Part shown: piece after piece, positions 1-11,648 of the stretch | How the letters are laid out: every line of letters starts with the position of its first letter | How positions within the stretch are numbered: the stretch's first letter is position 1 | Source of the DNA: Chlorophyllum brunneum | Lineage: Eukaryota > Basidiomycota > Agaricomycetes > Agaricales > Agaricaceae | Length of the DNA stretch: 64,000 nucleotides | Assembly (NCBI GenBank): GCA_963576785.1 | Contig: OY756145.1 | Span: 2,356,001 to 2,420,000 of the forward strand | Direction: 5' to 3' | Program-made: the position numbers and the translations under genes | Notes under the pieces: model-generated | Database searches by the model: none | What the model saw: only the letters and a program-made list of their open reading frames with translations | Told to the model about the DNA's origin: nothing

Positions 1-13
1 ATGCGTTTCTACA

Positions 14-1015
14 TTAGATAGCCTTGCTCTTGACGAGTTCTGTTGAAAGGGTCAACAGCTGTTGGAAATGAAAGTAATGGCAAACACTCACGTTCTACCT
101 CCGCGACTGCGCTGGCAAGGACCTCTTGCTGGGTCTTGGGCTCCCGAATATTGGCAAGGACCTTGTCAATGACAGTCTTGGTGAGGTCGGCCTGCTCACT
201 CTCCTTGAGTTGCTGCTCGTAGCGAACCCAGCTATCGAGTACAGATTTGAGCTCAGAAGCAATGGCGACGTTTTGCTTCTGGATGAAGGTCTCGGACTCG
301 AGTTTGGCGGTTTGCTAAGGGCGGTTGTCAACAATATAAACTATATAGGAGGCAATGTGGCGCACCTTGGACAGATCAAAGAGGGCCTTGGTAACAGAAA
401 CGACATCCTTCATCTGGCCAACGGAGTCAATGCGCTCTTGGACGGCTTGTGTGTGCTCAGCACGGGCACCGTCGAGGACCTTCTTGATGCGTTGGATATG
501 ACCCTCTGCCCACTGGCTATACGGTTCGCGCGCAACCTAGGAACAAGTGAAACGACATAAATTAATGCTTCTTCTTGATTTGCGTGAGGAAGATATACCT
601 TGCCAATATAAGTGAAGACAATGATGGAACCAATAAGGAGAATGGTTTCCTCGTTCACAACATAGAGTTCGTTCGAAATGGCAGCAGCGAGAAGACCTGT
701 TCCAAGGAGGGCAGTACCGGTCTTGGTGATGAGACCGGGCTTCGATGGAAGTTTCTCGACAATTTCATCGGCGCGTTTGGAGGGAGGTGGGGTGGCGAGG
801 CCACGGCTGTAATGCAGGAGGCAAATTACAGGTTAATTCCAACCGTTTTCAATTGTAAATGGCCGCGAGAACGCACGCATGAACCGCGGTAGCAATGGCC
901 CGAGGGCGGACTAGAAAAAGCGCGGGAGCGGTGAGGATATGGCGTTAAATTGGTTGATAAAGAACTTACTGGCTGCTCTGAGCGAGCTTGTAGCAATCCT
1001 TGAAACGGAGGCCAT
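14..1015 (-). CDS. ATP4: Mitochondrial F1Fo ATP synthase subunit b (subunit 4)
   Basis: Five exons read from ATG at 1015 (peptide start MASVSRIATSSLRAA, a basic and hydroxylated presequence) to TAA at 14-16. After the presequence come a GLATPPPSKRADEI segment, a hydrophobic stretch (LLGTGLLAAAISNELY, then ETILLIGSIIVFTYIG) and a long charged helix containing KALFDLSK, then QTAKLESETFIQKQ, ending QLVKSKAI. This is the layout of fungal subunit b, the peripheral-stalk subunit anchored in the inner mitochondrial membrane that holds the catalytic F1 head against the rotor. The last exon codes for only about eight residues; the acceptor nearer the stop was chosen because the other gives no in-frame stop there. 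Length (about 240 residues) fits the family. Confidence 0.9.
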
Positions 1016-1301
1016 ACCGGAAGTGTTTTTTGGAATGGAAATGGGAGGAGCTGCTGAGCTGGTCAACTTCGGGTCCCTCATTGATCGTGGGAACTTGTCC
1101 CGACTTTCCACGAACAAACCTCAGGTTAGGGTTTGTACTTGCCTACACCTGCTCTCAAGTGAGTTGCATTGAAATGACATTTGACTATGGATATACACTT
1201 GCTACGAAACAATTTCTTTTCAGTGTGAAAGTCCAGTCGAAGACGACGAAAATTAAGCACAAATCCTGATCCTTCAGCCGTTCTGATTTCAATGGAGCTA
1301 C

Positions 1302-2366
1302 TCACTGGATCTCGTTGTAATAAATGCCCCACGGATGCAAAACGGCATCGACAATATCCTTGAACCTCCCCTCATCCAGGAGTGACATACATTGCCCTCC
1401 CCGAACACGTCCCCGAACAGCTTCATCGAGCAGGAGGATATGCTCCGTCATGTCGTCGGCCTTTGTCCTGAACCACCTCTCCATCCACGACTCATACCCA
1501 CGTAGCTCATCTCCCCGGTGCGGAAAGACGAACAATGTAGCGTTCATCGTGGCGTTCCAGGCACTCGTCCAGTCGACAGGCGTTTCAATATGTCGCTCGT
1601 CTATTAAATAAGAGGAGCGTGGTTTGTAGTCGGTCCTGTCCGAACGAGGGAAGTGCAACGTCTGGAAAACTACCTCCAGGTCTACTACCTCTCCCCGTAA
1701 TATGGCTTCCCACTCAGATGGAGGGAAATTGGAGGGAGCGCCAGGCGCGTTCCGTAGCCAGCGTTTGGCAGCCTTGATGTCCTGATTAATACACTCGAGC
1801 GTTTGCCTGGTCTTCTTCATGCTCGCGGACAAGGATTGTATCTCCCCTGCATTGTGCCAAGGCATATCACACTCGCGTAATTTCGTCTTCTTGTCTCCGC
1901 GATGATCCCGATCTCCCTCTTCTCCATCATCACCAGGCTCCTTTCTTTTGGATGAACCCGACGTCGACTCCTCGCTTCGTGGCACTGGTTGCAGGGGCTT
2001 GTCTAAGGCTGCCAGGAATACATCGGTAATCCCATCTTTTTCGGGTTCCGACAGACCCTCTTTTGACAACGACTCGACAAGGCAAAGACCCTTTCGTACC
2101 GCTGTTGCTCGTTTCATTTTTCCACCTTTCACGTCGTTGATAATTCCCCTCAGTTGGGGAATTCCCTCCTTGACCCACTTCAAAATATCCTCATCGGTTT
2201 CCTTTGCAGCGTCCGACGCAATGGCTGGATGTGTATCGTGCTCGGAAACGCCGCCAGAACTTGAACGGACCCGCTTCTCGGGAGCGCCCACGTCGGCACT
2301 CATAACTGGGCGTAGGAAAGTGTCTGTGTGTGTGTGCTTTGAAGCAGATGAAATCGCCACACCCAT
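1302..2366 (-). CDS. Uncharacterised protein, possibly retroelement-derived
   Basis: Single open frame of 354 codons from ATG at 2366 to TGA at 1302. No domain is recognised with certainty. The first half is charged and low in complexity, with a lysine-rich stretch (KRKEPGDDGEEGDRDHRGDK) that could act as a nuclear signal. The second half looks globular, with a WTSAWNAT...FPHRGDELRGYESWMERWF pattern. From memory, similar intronless proteins recur in mushroom genomes, some as gag-like parts of retroelements, but I see no reverse transcriptase, integrase or long terminal repeats here. It could equally be an ordinary lineage-specific gene. A second in-frame ATG about 21 codons in could be the true start. 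Confidence 0.5.
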   Translation of the reverse strand: MGVAISSASKHTHTDTFLRPVMSADVGAPEKRVRSSSGGVSEHDTHPAIASDAAKETDEDILKWVKEGIPQLRGIINDVKGGKMKRATAVRKGLCLVESLSKEGLSEPEKDGITDVFLAALDKPLQPVPRSEESTSGSSKRKEPGDDGEEGDRDHRGDKKTKLRECDMPWHNAGEIQSLSASMKKTRQTLECINQDIKAAKRWLRNAPGAPSNFPPSEWEAILRGEVVDLEVVFQTLHFPRSDRTDYKPRSSYLIDERHIETPVDWTSAWNATMNATLFVFPHRGDELRGYESWMERWFRTKADDMTEHILLLDEAVRGRVRGGQCMSLLDEGRFKDIVDAVLHPWGIYYNEIQ

Positions 2367-2449
2367 CCCTATATCAATGTCTCACTAGTCAGGGGTGTCC
2401 ATTCCGATTTACTCTGAAGCCCCTGATTGTCATTCCATTGCAAATATCA

Positions 2450-3818
2450 TTACAAGTCCATCTCCCTCATAATATCCAGAGACGTCTCATACAACTCCTT
2501 CGCCAGTCTATCATCCCTCGCGTAGCTCGACGGCGCCGTAATCCGGCCAACAGGCGTAAGGTGCGTCCCCTTGAACTTTTCCGCACTGGCTTTCACCTTG
2601 GGTGATGCAGCAGCATAGGCTGAATTCATTGCACCTTCTCTCGGAGAGGTGAAGGTCAGCCATGCCATAAGCCACACAATCCAACTAAACCACCACGACA
2701 TGCTGTTGACCCAACTAGCGACGTTTTCGGTAGAAACTGCACCTGGATCAATTGCCATGCAGATGATATCGGACCCTTCGGCTTCGAGACGTTGTTGGAG
2801 GTGTCTGACGTGAAGTATAATTCCAACCTTCGAGAGTCCTGTGAAGATAATAGATGTGAATATCCTTGACACTGGTGTAAACATTGATTACTAGCCATAG
2901 AACTTCAATCCGCCGACAATTGTGTTTCCATAATCAATATTCCAGCTCTCCTTGCCAGCGAAAGTTGTTGGTTTGACACCCTCGTGAGCAGTTGAAGTTA
3001 GCTAAAAACACATGTGATAAGCAATGTTCGTTGACCGGAAACGACATCCTCACACTAAGGATACGAACGTCCGAACCCTCCTCTTTTGACGTCTTGACTA
3101 ATAACGGGAGTAGGGTCTCCGTAAAGACAAAATGAGACAGATAGCTAGTTCCCGTCAAGGCCAAAGCTCAGGATTGTTGAATATACACGAACTTTATAAC
3201 CATGGCTTCTTGTATTCCGTACTTCGTAACCCCAAAGGGACCATGTCCTCTGATGTACGATTATCGAAATGTGCACTGCACGAATCAAATAAATTGCAGA
3301 ACGTACTTTGCAGCGTTGTTGACTGGCCGGACCCATCAACTTTACTGAAATCAGATGGTGTGGTGGAAAGACGCACTTAGAATATCTAACCGACCTTCTC
3401 TTTCCAGAAGTTCTTGAGCCGCGCTCTTGACAAGCTTGGGGTCACTAAGATTAAGTTGAAGCCAGTGCACAGAACCATCCCCTAATCCCCCCTCCTCCAG
3501 ACGCGCTACAGCAGTCTTATACGCTTCTTCTCTTCTACATGCCATATATACCTACAACCCTCTGATGTTGATATTTCATTCACAAAAATGGTAGATGCGA
3601 ATGGAAAGCTCACCTTAGCACCCTTGCGAGCCAAGAATTGGATCGTCGTAAAGCCGATCCCCGAGCTGCTCGCGATTAGCTACTTAGTGAGATCAAAAAA
3701 CCTATACGTGGAATGGTTGGACTGACTTTCCACCCGTTATGACGACAACTTTGTTGTGAAGATCGACAAGATCATCCTCAGAGACTTTACCTCGTAGAGC
3801 CTTGAAGAAAAAGCTCAT
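2450..3818 (-). CDS. Short-chain dehydrogenase/reductase (SDR)
   Basis: Multi-exon gene read from ATG at 3818 (MSFFFKALRGKVSEDDLVDL) to TAA at 2450. Splicing restores the classical SDR landmarks: the nucleotide-binding turn TGGNSGIGF, the cofactor-selecting strand AKVYMACRREEAY, LDILINNAAK (the NNAG-type motif) and the catalytic YGLSK (YxxxK) split by an intron. A late AIDPGAVSTE matches the PG motif after the active site. The substrate is not predictable; the closest general match is the retinol dehydrogenase/WW-oxidoreductase-like group of NAD(P)-dependent oxidoreductases. A hydrophobic stretch (SWWFSWIVWLMAWLTF) near the C terminus suggests membrane contact. The intron at 2839-2895 appears to begin with GC instead of GT. 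One middle exon join (around 3165-3200) is not resolved. A decayed copy lies immediately upstream. Confidence 0.82.
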
Positions 3819-3989
3819 AATCGACTCCCCTGGTTATTCGTGGATTTGGTTCAGGTTCGAAGAAGGGTTAGAGTACTCGTGGAAATCGTCCCATTGTGTA
3901 TTGTTGTTAACCGGTGAGGCTGGGAGAGTGATACTTATTTATAGACCTGTGGGCAACAACCAACATTTGGAGTACATGTCGAATAGCCG

Positions 3990-4400
3990 TAAGTCAACAA
4001 CCTCATCTCGGGATGTACGTAGAAATCAGATGGGTATATGGTGTTCAGAGAAAAGCGATAAATTACAGGGCTAACAGCCATCTTGAAAGCTCTCACTACA
4101 AGTTTAGCTCTTTCATGACTTCCGTGCACCAGCCTCCCCCGGCGATGCAACGCCCCATGTATATTAAGTTCATTGCGCCATACTTCGGAGGGACAAAAGG
4201 AGTCAGCCATATGATAACCCATACGAATATGCCAAAGCAAACGACATGCTCTTGACCCACTTTGCCACATTTTCGGTCGAAATTGAATCTGGGTCGATTG
4301 CCACATGAATTATATCATCCCCTCGTCACTGTGGGAGGTATTTTCCAGTTTCGAGAGTACTGCGGATGAGAAGTCGGTAGGGCGAGACCGGCTAAGGAGT
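3990..4400 (-). pseudogene. Decayed SDR copy (C-terminal fragment)
   Basis: On the minus strand, peptides HVAIDPDSISTENVAKWVKS (about 4303-4244) and, in another frame, AMNLIYMGRCIAGGGW (about 4170-4120) match the intact neighbour's AIDPGAVSTENVASWVNSMS and GAMNSAYAAAS in order and spacing. Stops and frame changes interrupt the match and I find no N-terminal Rossmann part. This looks like the remains of a tandem SDR duplicate. Limits are approximate. Confidence 0.6.
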
Positions 4401-5076
4401 GAGCACCATCAGAACGACAAACCAACCCCTGAGCTGAATGCACAAACGGATCAAAATAACATCGGATCGTTGTGTTCGGAACTCTAGCGCAACTCCGCAA
4501 CCTGGTCATTAAGGAAGAAAAACCTTCTTACCCACCACCAATCTGCTTCGGGTTAACGATCACACATGCGCCAGGCACGAACTTACAAATTCCTGGAGTT
4601 CTAATTTCCAATCGATGCAGTCAAAAACGGATTTTTCGGTGTGGGTCACCTCAACGCCACTAGAGCGCTCCATGTGAAGCAAGTCACAAATTTATACCAA
4701 AGATTCGGTATTTCTAATACACGATCTTACCTCGGTCCAGACAAAGAGGAGATAAACACGGTGATCACCTCCTTTACATACCACCCCAATCGGCCATATG
4801 CATAATTATCGATGCACAAGGTCAAGTTCTGACTAAGATCATGATCTATCACATAGGCCAAGAGGAGTAAATCATACCCATTGTGGTCAAGTGGGAAGGC
4901 GAATCGAATTGTTCATCTGTTGATATTATCAATCCCCGGTAACTGGAGCTTTGGAATAAATACCCCACATCATTGTTATCAAAGAAGAGATATCGCAGAA
5001 ACATCTTCTCTCCCCCTTCCTCTTGCTGCACACCAGGACACAAGAGGACTTTAATAGTACCCATCGCGATCTCAAT
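4401..5076. other. Intergenic, promoter side of the DJ-1/PfpI gene
   Basis: No convincing coding sequence. The last few hundred bases before the ATG at 5077 are rich in CT stretches, as in many basidiomycete promoters. Earlier parts may hold further unrecognisable SDR remains. Confidence 0.45.
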
Positions 5077-5903
5077 ATGGCAGCTCCACCACCTCTCTCC
5101 AAACCAATCTGTAAGCCACAACCAACATACTCTCTCCCAATCTAATCTAATAACCACTTCCAAAAGCCGACCTCCCAGTACACTTTGCTCTCATCCTCTT
5201 TCCCAATTTCCAAGCCCTAGACGTCTTCGGTCCTCTAGACGCCTTAAACACAATCAAACGTCTCTACCCCTCTCTCCCACTCCGTCTCTCAATCCTCTCT
5301 TCCTCTCTCTCCCCAATCTCCACTCTCCCCTCTTCCACATCAACGGGAATCCCATTCGAACAAAAAATAACACCAACACATACATTCAAATCCCCACCCC
5401 AAGAACCAATCCACATCCTCTTCATCCCAGGCGGATTCGGTACCATCCTCTCCGATAAACCCAACTGGCAACCAGTCGTTGATTATCTTGATGCCTTTTT
5501 CATCAATGATGCAAATGTGAAGAATCTTAAAGGCATTTTCACAGTATGCACTGGATCGATTCTTCTTGCACGATCCCGTATTAGAGGGGAAAGGGGGATA
5601 TTAGATGGTATTCGCGCAACGACTAATAAAAGGATGTTTACTCGTGCTCAAGAAGAACATCCTAATGTCCTTTGGGAACGTCGAGCACGTTGGGTCAATA
5701 CCACCCTCGAATTACCTCTCAGCGATACCACCAACACTCATAAAATCAAACTCTGGACCACATCTGGCGTTAGCGCAGGTACAGATGGCATTTTCGCTGT
5801 CATATCCGATGAATACGGTTCAGACATCGCAAACTTCGTTTCTCAAGTCTTGGAGTATGAGAGAAGGACAGATCCAAACGATGATCCATTCGCAGCAGTC
5901 TAG
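5077..5903 (+). CDS. DJ-1/PfpI family protein (isonitrile-hydratase-like)
   Basis: Two exons, 5077-5110 and 5167-5903, give about 256 residues with an ATG start (MAAPPPLSKPIS). The N-terminal strand ALILFPNFQALDVFGPLDAL matches the DxxGPxE-type motif of the class I glutamine-amidotransferase-like superfamily, with Asp where DJ-1 has Glu. HILFIPGGFGT follows, then the nucleophile elbow TVCTGS, whose Cys is at about residue 139, and WTTSGVSAGTDGIFAVI near the C terminus. In this family the elbow Cys is the catalytic or redox-sensing residue. The order of motifs resembles isonitrile hydratase and ThiJ-type proteins more than protease PfpI. The substrate cannot be told from sequence. Confidence 0.85.
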
Positions 5904-6559
5904 TTCCTTGGATAGATGGATTTATTTTTTTGATTGGTGGATCGTCTATGTACATGAACATTGTTATAGTGATGCTGGAGTGGGTTGGTGTGATATCTAT
6001 ATACGTCGACAAGTAGAAACGAAGGGAGAGACAGGATACCATCTATATATACAATGCAACAAAACACAAACCATAGTCTGTATATGTATTTACACGACGA
6101 CGAAAATTTTTGCACCAAACCCATGGAAGAGAGAAGTGGGATGACACAAGCGAGATATTGTGTATACAATGAAAAGGAATAGGTGGGTGTATCCACCTAT
6201 GCCAGTTTTGATATTCAGATTTTTAAGGTTGCTCGTATTCCGCCAAGGGTAGGCGGGGAGGTGGTGCTGAGAGAGCAGGGGTATAAATCGTTGTGAAAAA
6301 CGAATGATGTGTGAAAAAGAGTGAAAATTGTTGACAGCAAGGGGAGGGGTATTCGCAGACAAAAGCAACGGGCAACAAAAGCACAGGTGAGATAAAAAGA
6401 AAGATTCACGAGGCAAGAATGAAAGAACAACAAATGGAAATGGGGAGTAAAAAAAATCTGCGAACAGTGTTTTCTTTCCCCTTCGTCTATAAACAAAAAA
6501 AAAAAAGTCAAAAGACCGAACGCGTAAAATCGTAAAGCCAGAAAAAAGATCAGAGTAGA
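5904..6559. other. Convergent intergenic region between DJ-1 and HSF genes
   Basis: The 3' ends of two convergent genes face each other here. The sequence is A-rich on the plus strand with several short homopolymers and has no supported coding region. Confidence 0.5.
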
Positions 6560-9132
6560 TCATCGCCCACTCCCATCCGAAACAACTGATCCTGCCAGTA
6601 ACGAGCCCACGCTACCCGACGACGTGGTATTCGAAGGAGCACCAGTCCCTTGTGCTTCCCCACCCGGTCCAGCCGCGCCTGCGCCTTGAGGAGCAGCACC
6701 GGGGGTCGTTGACGAGCTATTGAGATTCACCAAGCCGCTGAGATTTCCCATATTCCTTCCAAGACTCATACCCATGTTACCACCAGTCCCGGGTCTGGAA
6801 ACGGTGACCAGACCACTTCCGCTTCGTGGACGTCCTCCCAACCAGCTCGAACCGACACCTAGGTTTCCACCAGGGGATGAGGTACCAGTGGCGCCTGAAG
6901 AAGCATAGCTATAAGGACCCATAGGCGCACTGTCGCTCCGGGCTCGGCTAGATCTCTTTACTCCACCGACGCCAACGTTTCCGATTCCTCCAGAGACGGT
7001 GAGACCGGGCACGCCAAGAAGGGACGGCGGAGCTGTCGTTCCCGGTGACGAAACTGTTGAACCATCTCCCGCCAGGTGGTGAGGATGATGGGCATATTGT
7101 TGTGGATGGGGATGGCCATGTGGCTGCAAGTGATGATGGTATCCATTCAAATTCACGTTCACCGCTAGGCCCATTCCTGGCATACCCCCTTCATCGATGG
7201 ATAAACGTGGCCGTTTTACGCCTCCGCTTCCTCGTGGCCCCGAACTCTGTGCCCCATTGACGCTGTTTCCCGACCCTGCACCGTTCTCGTCATCGTAGAC
7301 GCCTTCCATGGCAGGAGAAGAATCGTTCGCCGTCTCCGTGGTCTCAGAAGAACGCGTCGCTGAGCCAGCTGAAGCACCAGGTTGAGTACCAGAGCCAAAA
7401 CCAACATGTTGGAAGCTGTGCTGCCGCGAAAGCGACGGATGGGTATGATGCGAATGGGGAAAGTCGGTGCTGGTAGGGCTGGAACTCGGGCTTTGGATTG
7501 AATGCAAGGGTTGATTGAAATTGATAGACAGCGGGGGCGGGTATCTGGCTGAAGACGCCGTAGGAGAGGTGATGTAAATGTTTGGGTTATCACCGACGTT
7601 CGAGTTGGGGTCGGGGAAGAGATCAGTCGGGAATGGTGGCACTGGGTAGCATCAGGTTTGCGGGGAAATGAGAAGAAGTAAGAAGTAAGATAGAGGAAAA
7701 CCCACCACTGCCGGGGAAACCTTTCTGAACAACGTCCCATAGTCTGTTAACGACACTGACAAGTTTGTCGGACCTTTTCCTTTCCATACTAAGCTGCTCC
7801 CACATCCTTCTATTCTCGTCTCTCATTGCCCCTAATTGTGCAGCGACCTGATCGGCAACGTTAGCGGGGCAAAAAAAAAAAAAAAAAAAAAAAAAAAGAG
7901 AGAAACGGAATTTGGGGGATTTACCTCTCCAGGCAGCTCAACACGGTGTTTGACGGTTGGATCAGGTTCGAGAGCCTTTCGTTTAATCTCATCGAGCAGA
8001 TCCGGCCGGCCACGAAGAAACTTGTGATGAGAAAACTCCCAGGTTTGTGCGTCAGTTGAAGTCCGTTGGGCACGAGGTGTCTAGAGGGGATTCGAGTGAA
8101 AACATGCACCTTGGGGTAGGTGTGGATGGACTTACTCGGTTGATCTTATGGAAACCGTACATATTGAGCTGACGTACAAAGCTAGAAAACTGGGCGAGGT
8201 GAATGTGAGTAGACCACGAGGCAGGAAAAGCTCACGTTGTTGTGCTTGAAGTGGGAGCCCAAAATGCTCCTACTGAATTCGCCGACGTTGGAAACGACGA
8301 AGGAGGTGCCGAGTTCTGTCCAGGCAATGAAATGGGCTGATTTTGGATCGTTGATCATTCTAGAGGTGAAGGAGGTCAGGGCGGCCGGGTGAAGATGGAT
8401 GATTAACGTAAAAAAAGAAGGAGAAAATAGAAACAAGGTGGCAGGAGGTGTCACACTGGAGGAAGTGATCTGCAGAATGGAGGGCAGGGCCAGTTGTCGG
8501 GTGACTTACTGATAGAGCTTGGTGACAAAGTTATTGGTCGCAATGGGCTTGCCGAGGATATTCATGCTGCCTGCCATGCCGAGAGGGATTCCAGCGGAGC
8601 CAGCAGTCGGACCTGGACGACCAGAGTCCTGGAGGCCGCCTGGGGTGCTAGAGCCGCCATAGGCAATGCTGTCTTCTGCGCCACTGGTGCTGCCGCTGCC
8701 ATCGATGGGACTGCGCATCTCGTGGTCCTCTGAAGGGGTGGCTAGGTCGAGGGGAAGGACAGAGGGGGCAGAGGCGGGGTCGTCGTACATGGACTCTTCG
8801 ACGTGGACGAGGGTGGATGCAGCCGAGGACGAAGAACGTTTTCGGGGGAGGGGATTGAGGAGGGGGGCCGGAGCGGAGGACGGGGGGGCGGAGGGCGGCG
8901 GGGGGCCGGCAGAGGTGGAGGGGCGGGAGGAGGAGGGGGTGGACTGGGTGTTGCGGTCGTCATAGGCATTGGGCTGGTGGTCAAAGTTGAAGTGGGGGCC
9001 GGGGTGGAGCTGGTGGTGGAAGGGGGAGAGGGGGGTGGCGGGGGAGAGGTTTGTAGGGGAAGCGACGGAGAGATTGGCGATGTTGAGGGCGGGATAGGTG
9101 TCCCAGGAGGGCTGGTGGTGGTACGAGTCCAT
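6560..9132 (-). CDS. HSF1: Heat shock transcription factor (HSF1 type)
   Basis: Six or so exons give roughly 730 residues. A Ser/Pro-rich N-terminal region of about 200 residues precedes the winged-helix DNA-binding domain, which runs from NNFVTKLYQ across MINDPKSAHFIAWTELG and FSRSILGSHFKHNN to the hallmark FSSFVRQLNMYGFHKINR, then WEFSHHKFLRGRPDLLDEIK. A heptad region (LGAMRDENRRMWEQL through VNRLWDVV) fits the coiled coil used for trimer formation. The long Gly/Ser/Pro-rich C-terminal region is probably a transactivation region. HSFs bind nGAAn repeats in chaperone gene promoters. I start at ATG 9132; an in-frame ATG at 9168 would add 12 residues. The intron before the coiled coil carries a 27-base A run on the plus strand. 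Confidence 0.9.
7871..7897. repeat. Homopolymer run of 27 A inside an HSF intron
   Basis: Twenty-seven consecutive A on the plus strand, so a poly-T tract on the coding strand of HSF shortly upstream of the acceptor. It can serve as an extended polypyrimidine tract. Its exact length is likely to vary or be mis-sequenced. Confidence 0.85.
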
Positions 9133-10708
9133 AGTGAGACGGATGGGCTGCCAACAATTCTCTCCCATTTCTTATCCCATCTCAGATCCAACCACGTAAA
9201 CACCGTGACCGTCCACACAGCCAAACACTCGGCCCGTCACTTATAGACAACATACCGCGCTTCAAACACCCATCAGTTTCAACACATCACTTTTAGAGCG
9301 GCAGGTCCTCGTCCACTAGTCGGTCCCTCTATGTCCGGACTCGGCCAGATCTTCAGGATAACCCTGATACTGTATCATTACTATCAATGAAGCAGTGTGC
9401 AACACTGCCCTCCAAACCCAACACCTCGCCCTCAGATCCCACAAAACACCGCTGTCACAAATCCCATCCCCCCCGTTGACATCGCATTCCGTACTAGCTC
9501 ATCACACAACCAATTTCCACCAATCTTTGAAAATCGACGCTGTTCTGGCAATCACCCGTCCTGTGATCCACGATCCATATCCGAACGCATGGGGATCAAG
9601 ACGTGACGTTTATTCTTAGCACACCCAAGCTCTCTTTCTCTTCTTTTGCCGATGATGATGGGGCCTTGAAGCGCTGCGTCAAAAAAATACTTACTTTAGT
9701 ACATATTCTCGAGAAGAAGCCTCCCATCATGAATGCTGCACACACCTTCCTCCATCCCACAACCCATTTAACGAAATCACTTGCATGCCTCGATCTCTGC
9801 AACAACCCGGCTTTTTACTTTCCGGGGTTAATCCATAACACCAACAACCAACAACTCGCACACCACCCTCCACCCAAAATAACTCAACAACACTGACTAA
9901 ATTAGCAACACTTGCCGTCAGGATGGGTATCCCGGTCAACTCTCCCCCCTTGGTTTTTGCGCGCCCAATGCCAGTTGAGCGGTGTGTGTGGTGGTGCAAA
10001 GGAGATTGACTACCCAATCTCCGTTGCTTTCCCTCTTTCTGAACTGCGCAAACGTCCGATCGGTGTCGTTGGTGAACGTGTTTCTTTTTTTTTTTTTTTT
10101 TTATAAATGCCGCCGGGAGGTTACGCATGTGTGCATGTCAAGAGAGACACATGTGTTCGGTAACAGCGTTTGTACTCGAATGACGATTTGATACTCATCT
10201 AAACATGTGTGTCACGACTCGACTCATTAATCAACGGATTTCATTGAAATAAGACGGAACTGACAAGTGCTATAGCACTTTACTTCTTATATTGTATCTC
10301 GCATATACCGCGTGGGTTTCGTGTAAGGTAAATAACTTTTTTTGTATACGCGAGACGGACAGTGTCTCATGGGAGGCTCCTATGGAAGCCTTGAGGGTAT
10401 GATCTCATGGGGGTGAATTGGGGATGTATCAAGCGGATGAAAAAAAAGCATGCAATCCAGTCCCAATTTGAATATGACAGTTGAGGTGAGGTTATGTCGT
10501 CACAGATGCGCGCCCGCTACTCGTTGCAACATACATTGACTTATCGACAGGGTAACCCGCGGCTACAAAAACCCTTTGCCGGTTGGTCAGCATGAAAGTC
10601 AAGGTACTCTGTCTCCATGTTACTGCCTGAATGAACCGCCAAGGACAATCGTTAAACATTCTTCGCTATCTCTGAGGCGGCGCGTCTGGATTAGGTAGCA
10701 ATGCGGTC
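9133..10708. other. Divergent promoter region between HSF and a membrane-protein gene
   Basis: About 1.6 kb without a supported gene. It contains CT-rich stretches near the HSF start and an 18-base T run at 10085-10102. Open frames here overlap low-complexity sequence and lack splice-consistent structure. Confidence 0.5.
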
Positions 10709-11504
10709 ATGCCGCCAAATAGGGGTGGTCCCTATAGTGTTTGGGGTACTCCACCTGATTCAGCATACGAAATTGGACAACATCTTCACTCTCTTAGACC
10801 ACCACAACCCCACGCATATCGTTGGGTAAAGACCCACTTTCCTTTGGGTGTTCAACCACATCATTTCGACCATTCAAGCCTGGTATACTAGGCCAAACCC
10901 CATTTTTATACATCTTTTTATCAAGAAGAAAGTGGCGGATCCGATAACATTGTTAGTAATGTTGGGTGTGGCGGTCACGGTGATTGTAGCAGATGAATGT
11001 TACAAAGCCTACAAGAGACGTAAAGTGCGTAAAGCAGCCGAGAGGGATATGGGATTTACGTCTCTGGACCGCCGGGAAATTCGTCGACGTCGTAGAGAAC
11101 GACAAAGGGAACAGAGGGATTTGGAAAGAGAATGGCAGAGACGGATGAGAGAACGGGAGAGACAGAGGGAGAGATTAAGAGCGAGTGGATGGGAGGGAGT
11201 GGAGGTTGGTGGAGGGGAGGATGGGATGTGGGACGAGATTGATGGGATGGGCTTACCTGAGTATTCGCTTAGGCCGAGGGATGGTGTGGACCGGGCGGTG
11301 ACCGTGGAGGGACTGGCGATGAAGAAGAAGGGGTTCAAGAGTTTGTTCAAGAGACGACAGAGCGAGCCAGCACCCGTGGCAGAGGGAGAACAGCGACGCA
11401 AGAGGGGGTGGTTCCGGAGAAAGAAGGGCCGTCAGACGGGGGAGGTGTCTGGACCGCCGCCGCCGCCGTACGAGGAGGCGGCAGGGAGTGGACATGTAAA
11501 TTAA
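10709..11504 (+). CDS. Single-span membrane protein with Arg-rich helix and PPxY tail
   Basis: I join 10709-10891 (ATG, MPPNRGGPYSVWGTPPDSAY) to the next exon near 10930 by an intron with GT at the end of HFDHSSL and AG just before KKVADPITLL; the join is in phase. The product has one hydrophobic helix (ITLLVMLGVAVTVIVADECY), then a basic RRK cluster, a strongly charged Arg/Glu-rich segment likely to be a long helix or coiled coil, and a C-terminal proline run ending PPPPPYEEA. The basic side after the helix suggests a cytosolic C terminus. PPxY motifs bind WW domains, for example those of Rsp5/Nedd4 ubiquitin ligases, so it may be a ligase adaptor or substrate. No family is recognised. Confidence 0.6.
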
Positions 11505-11648
11505 TATGTATTGAATCACGTGGATGGTTACGGGAGACCCTTTTGATTCCCACGGCGGTAGCATTGTTTTCGTGGATCCCCCATTCTCTCGCCAACCCGA
11601 CTGTGCAGTCGCCTCTTCGCTCTTTACTACCCACTCTCTTTTATCCTC

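Noticed and set aside
8742..9246. Long Gly- or Pro-rich frames antisense to or overlapping the HSF N terminus
   Set aside because: Shadows of the Ser/Pro-rich HSF exon caused by GC-rich repeats.
10085..10102. 18-base T run that might mark a retroposed poly-A tail
   Set aside because: No adjacent retroelement sequence or target-site duplication was seen; a simple homopolymer is enough to explain it.
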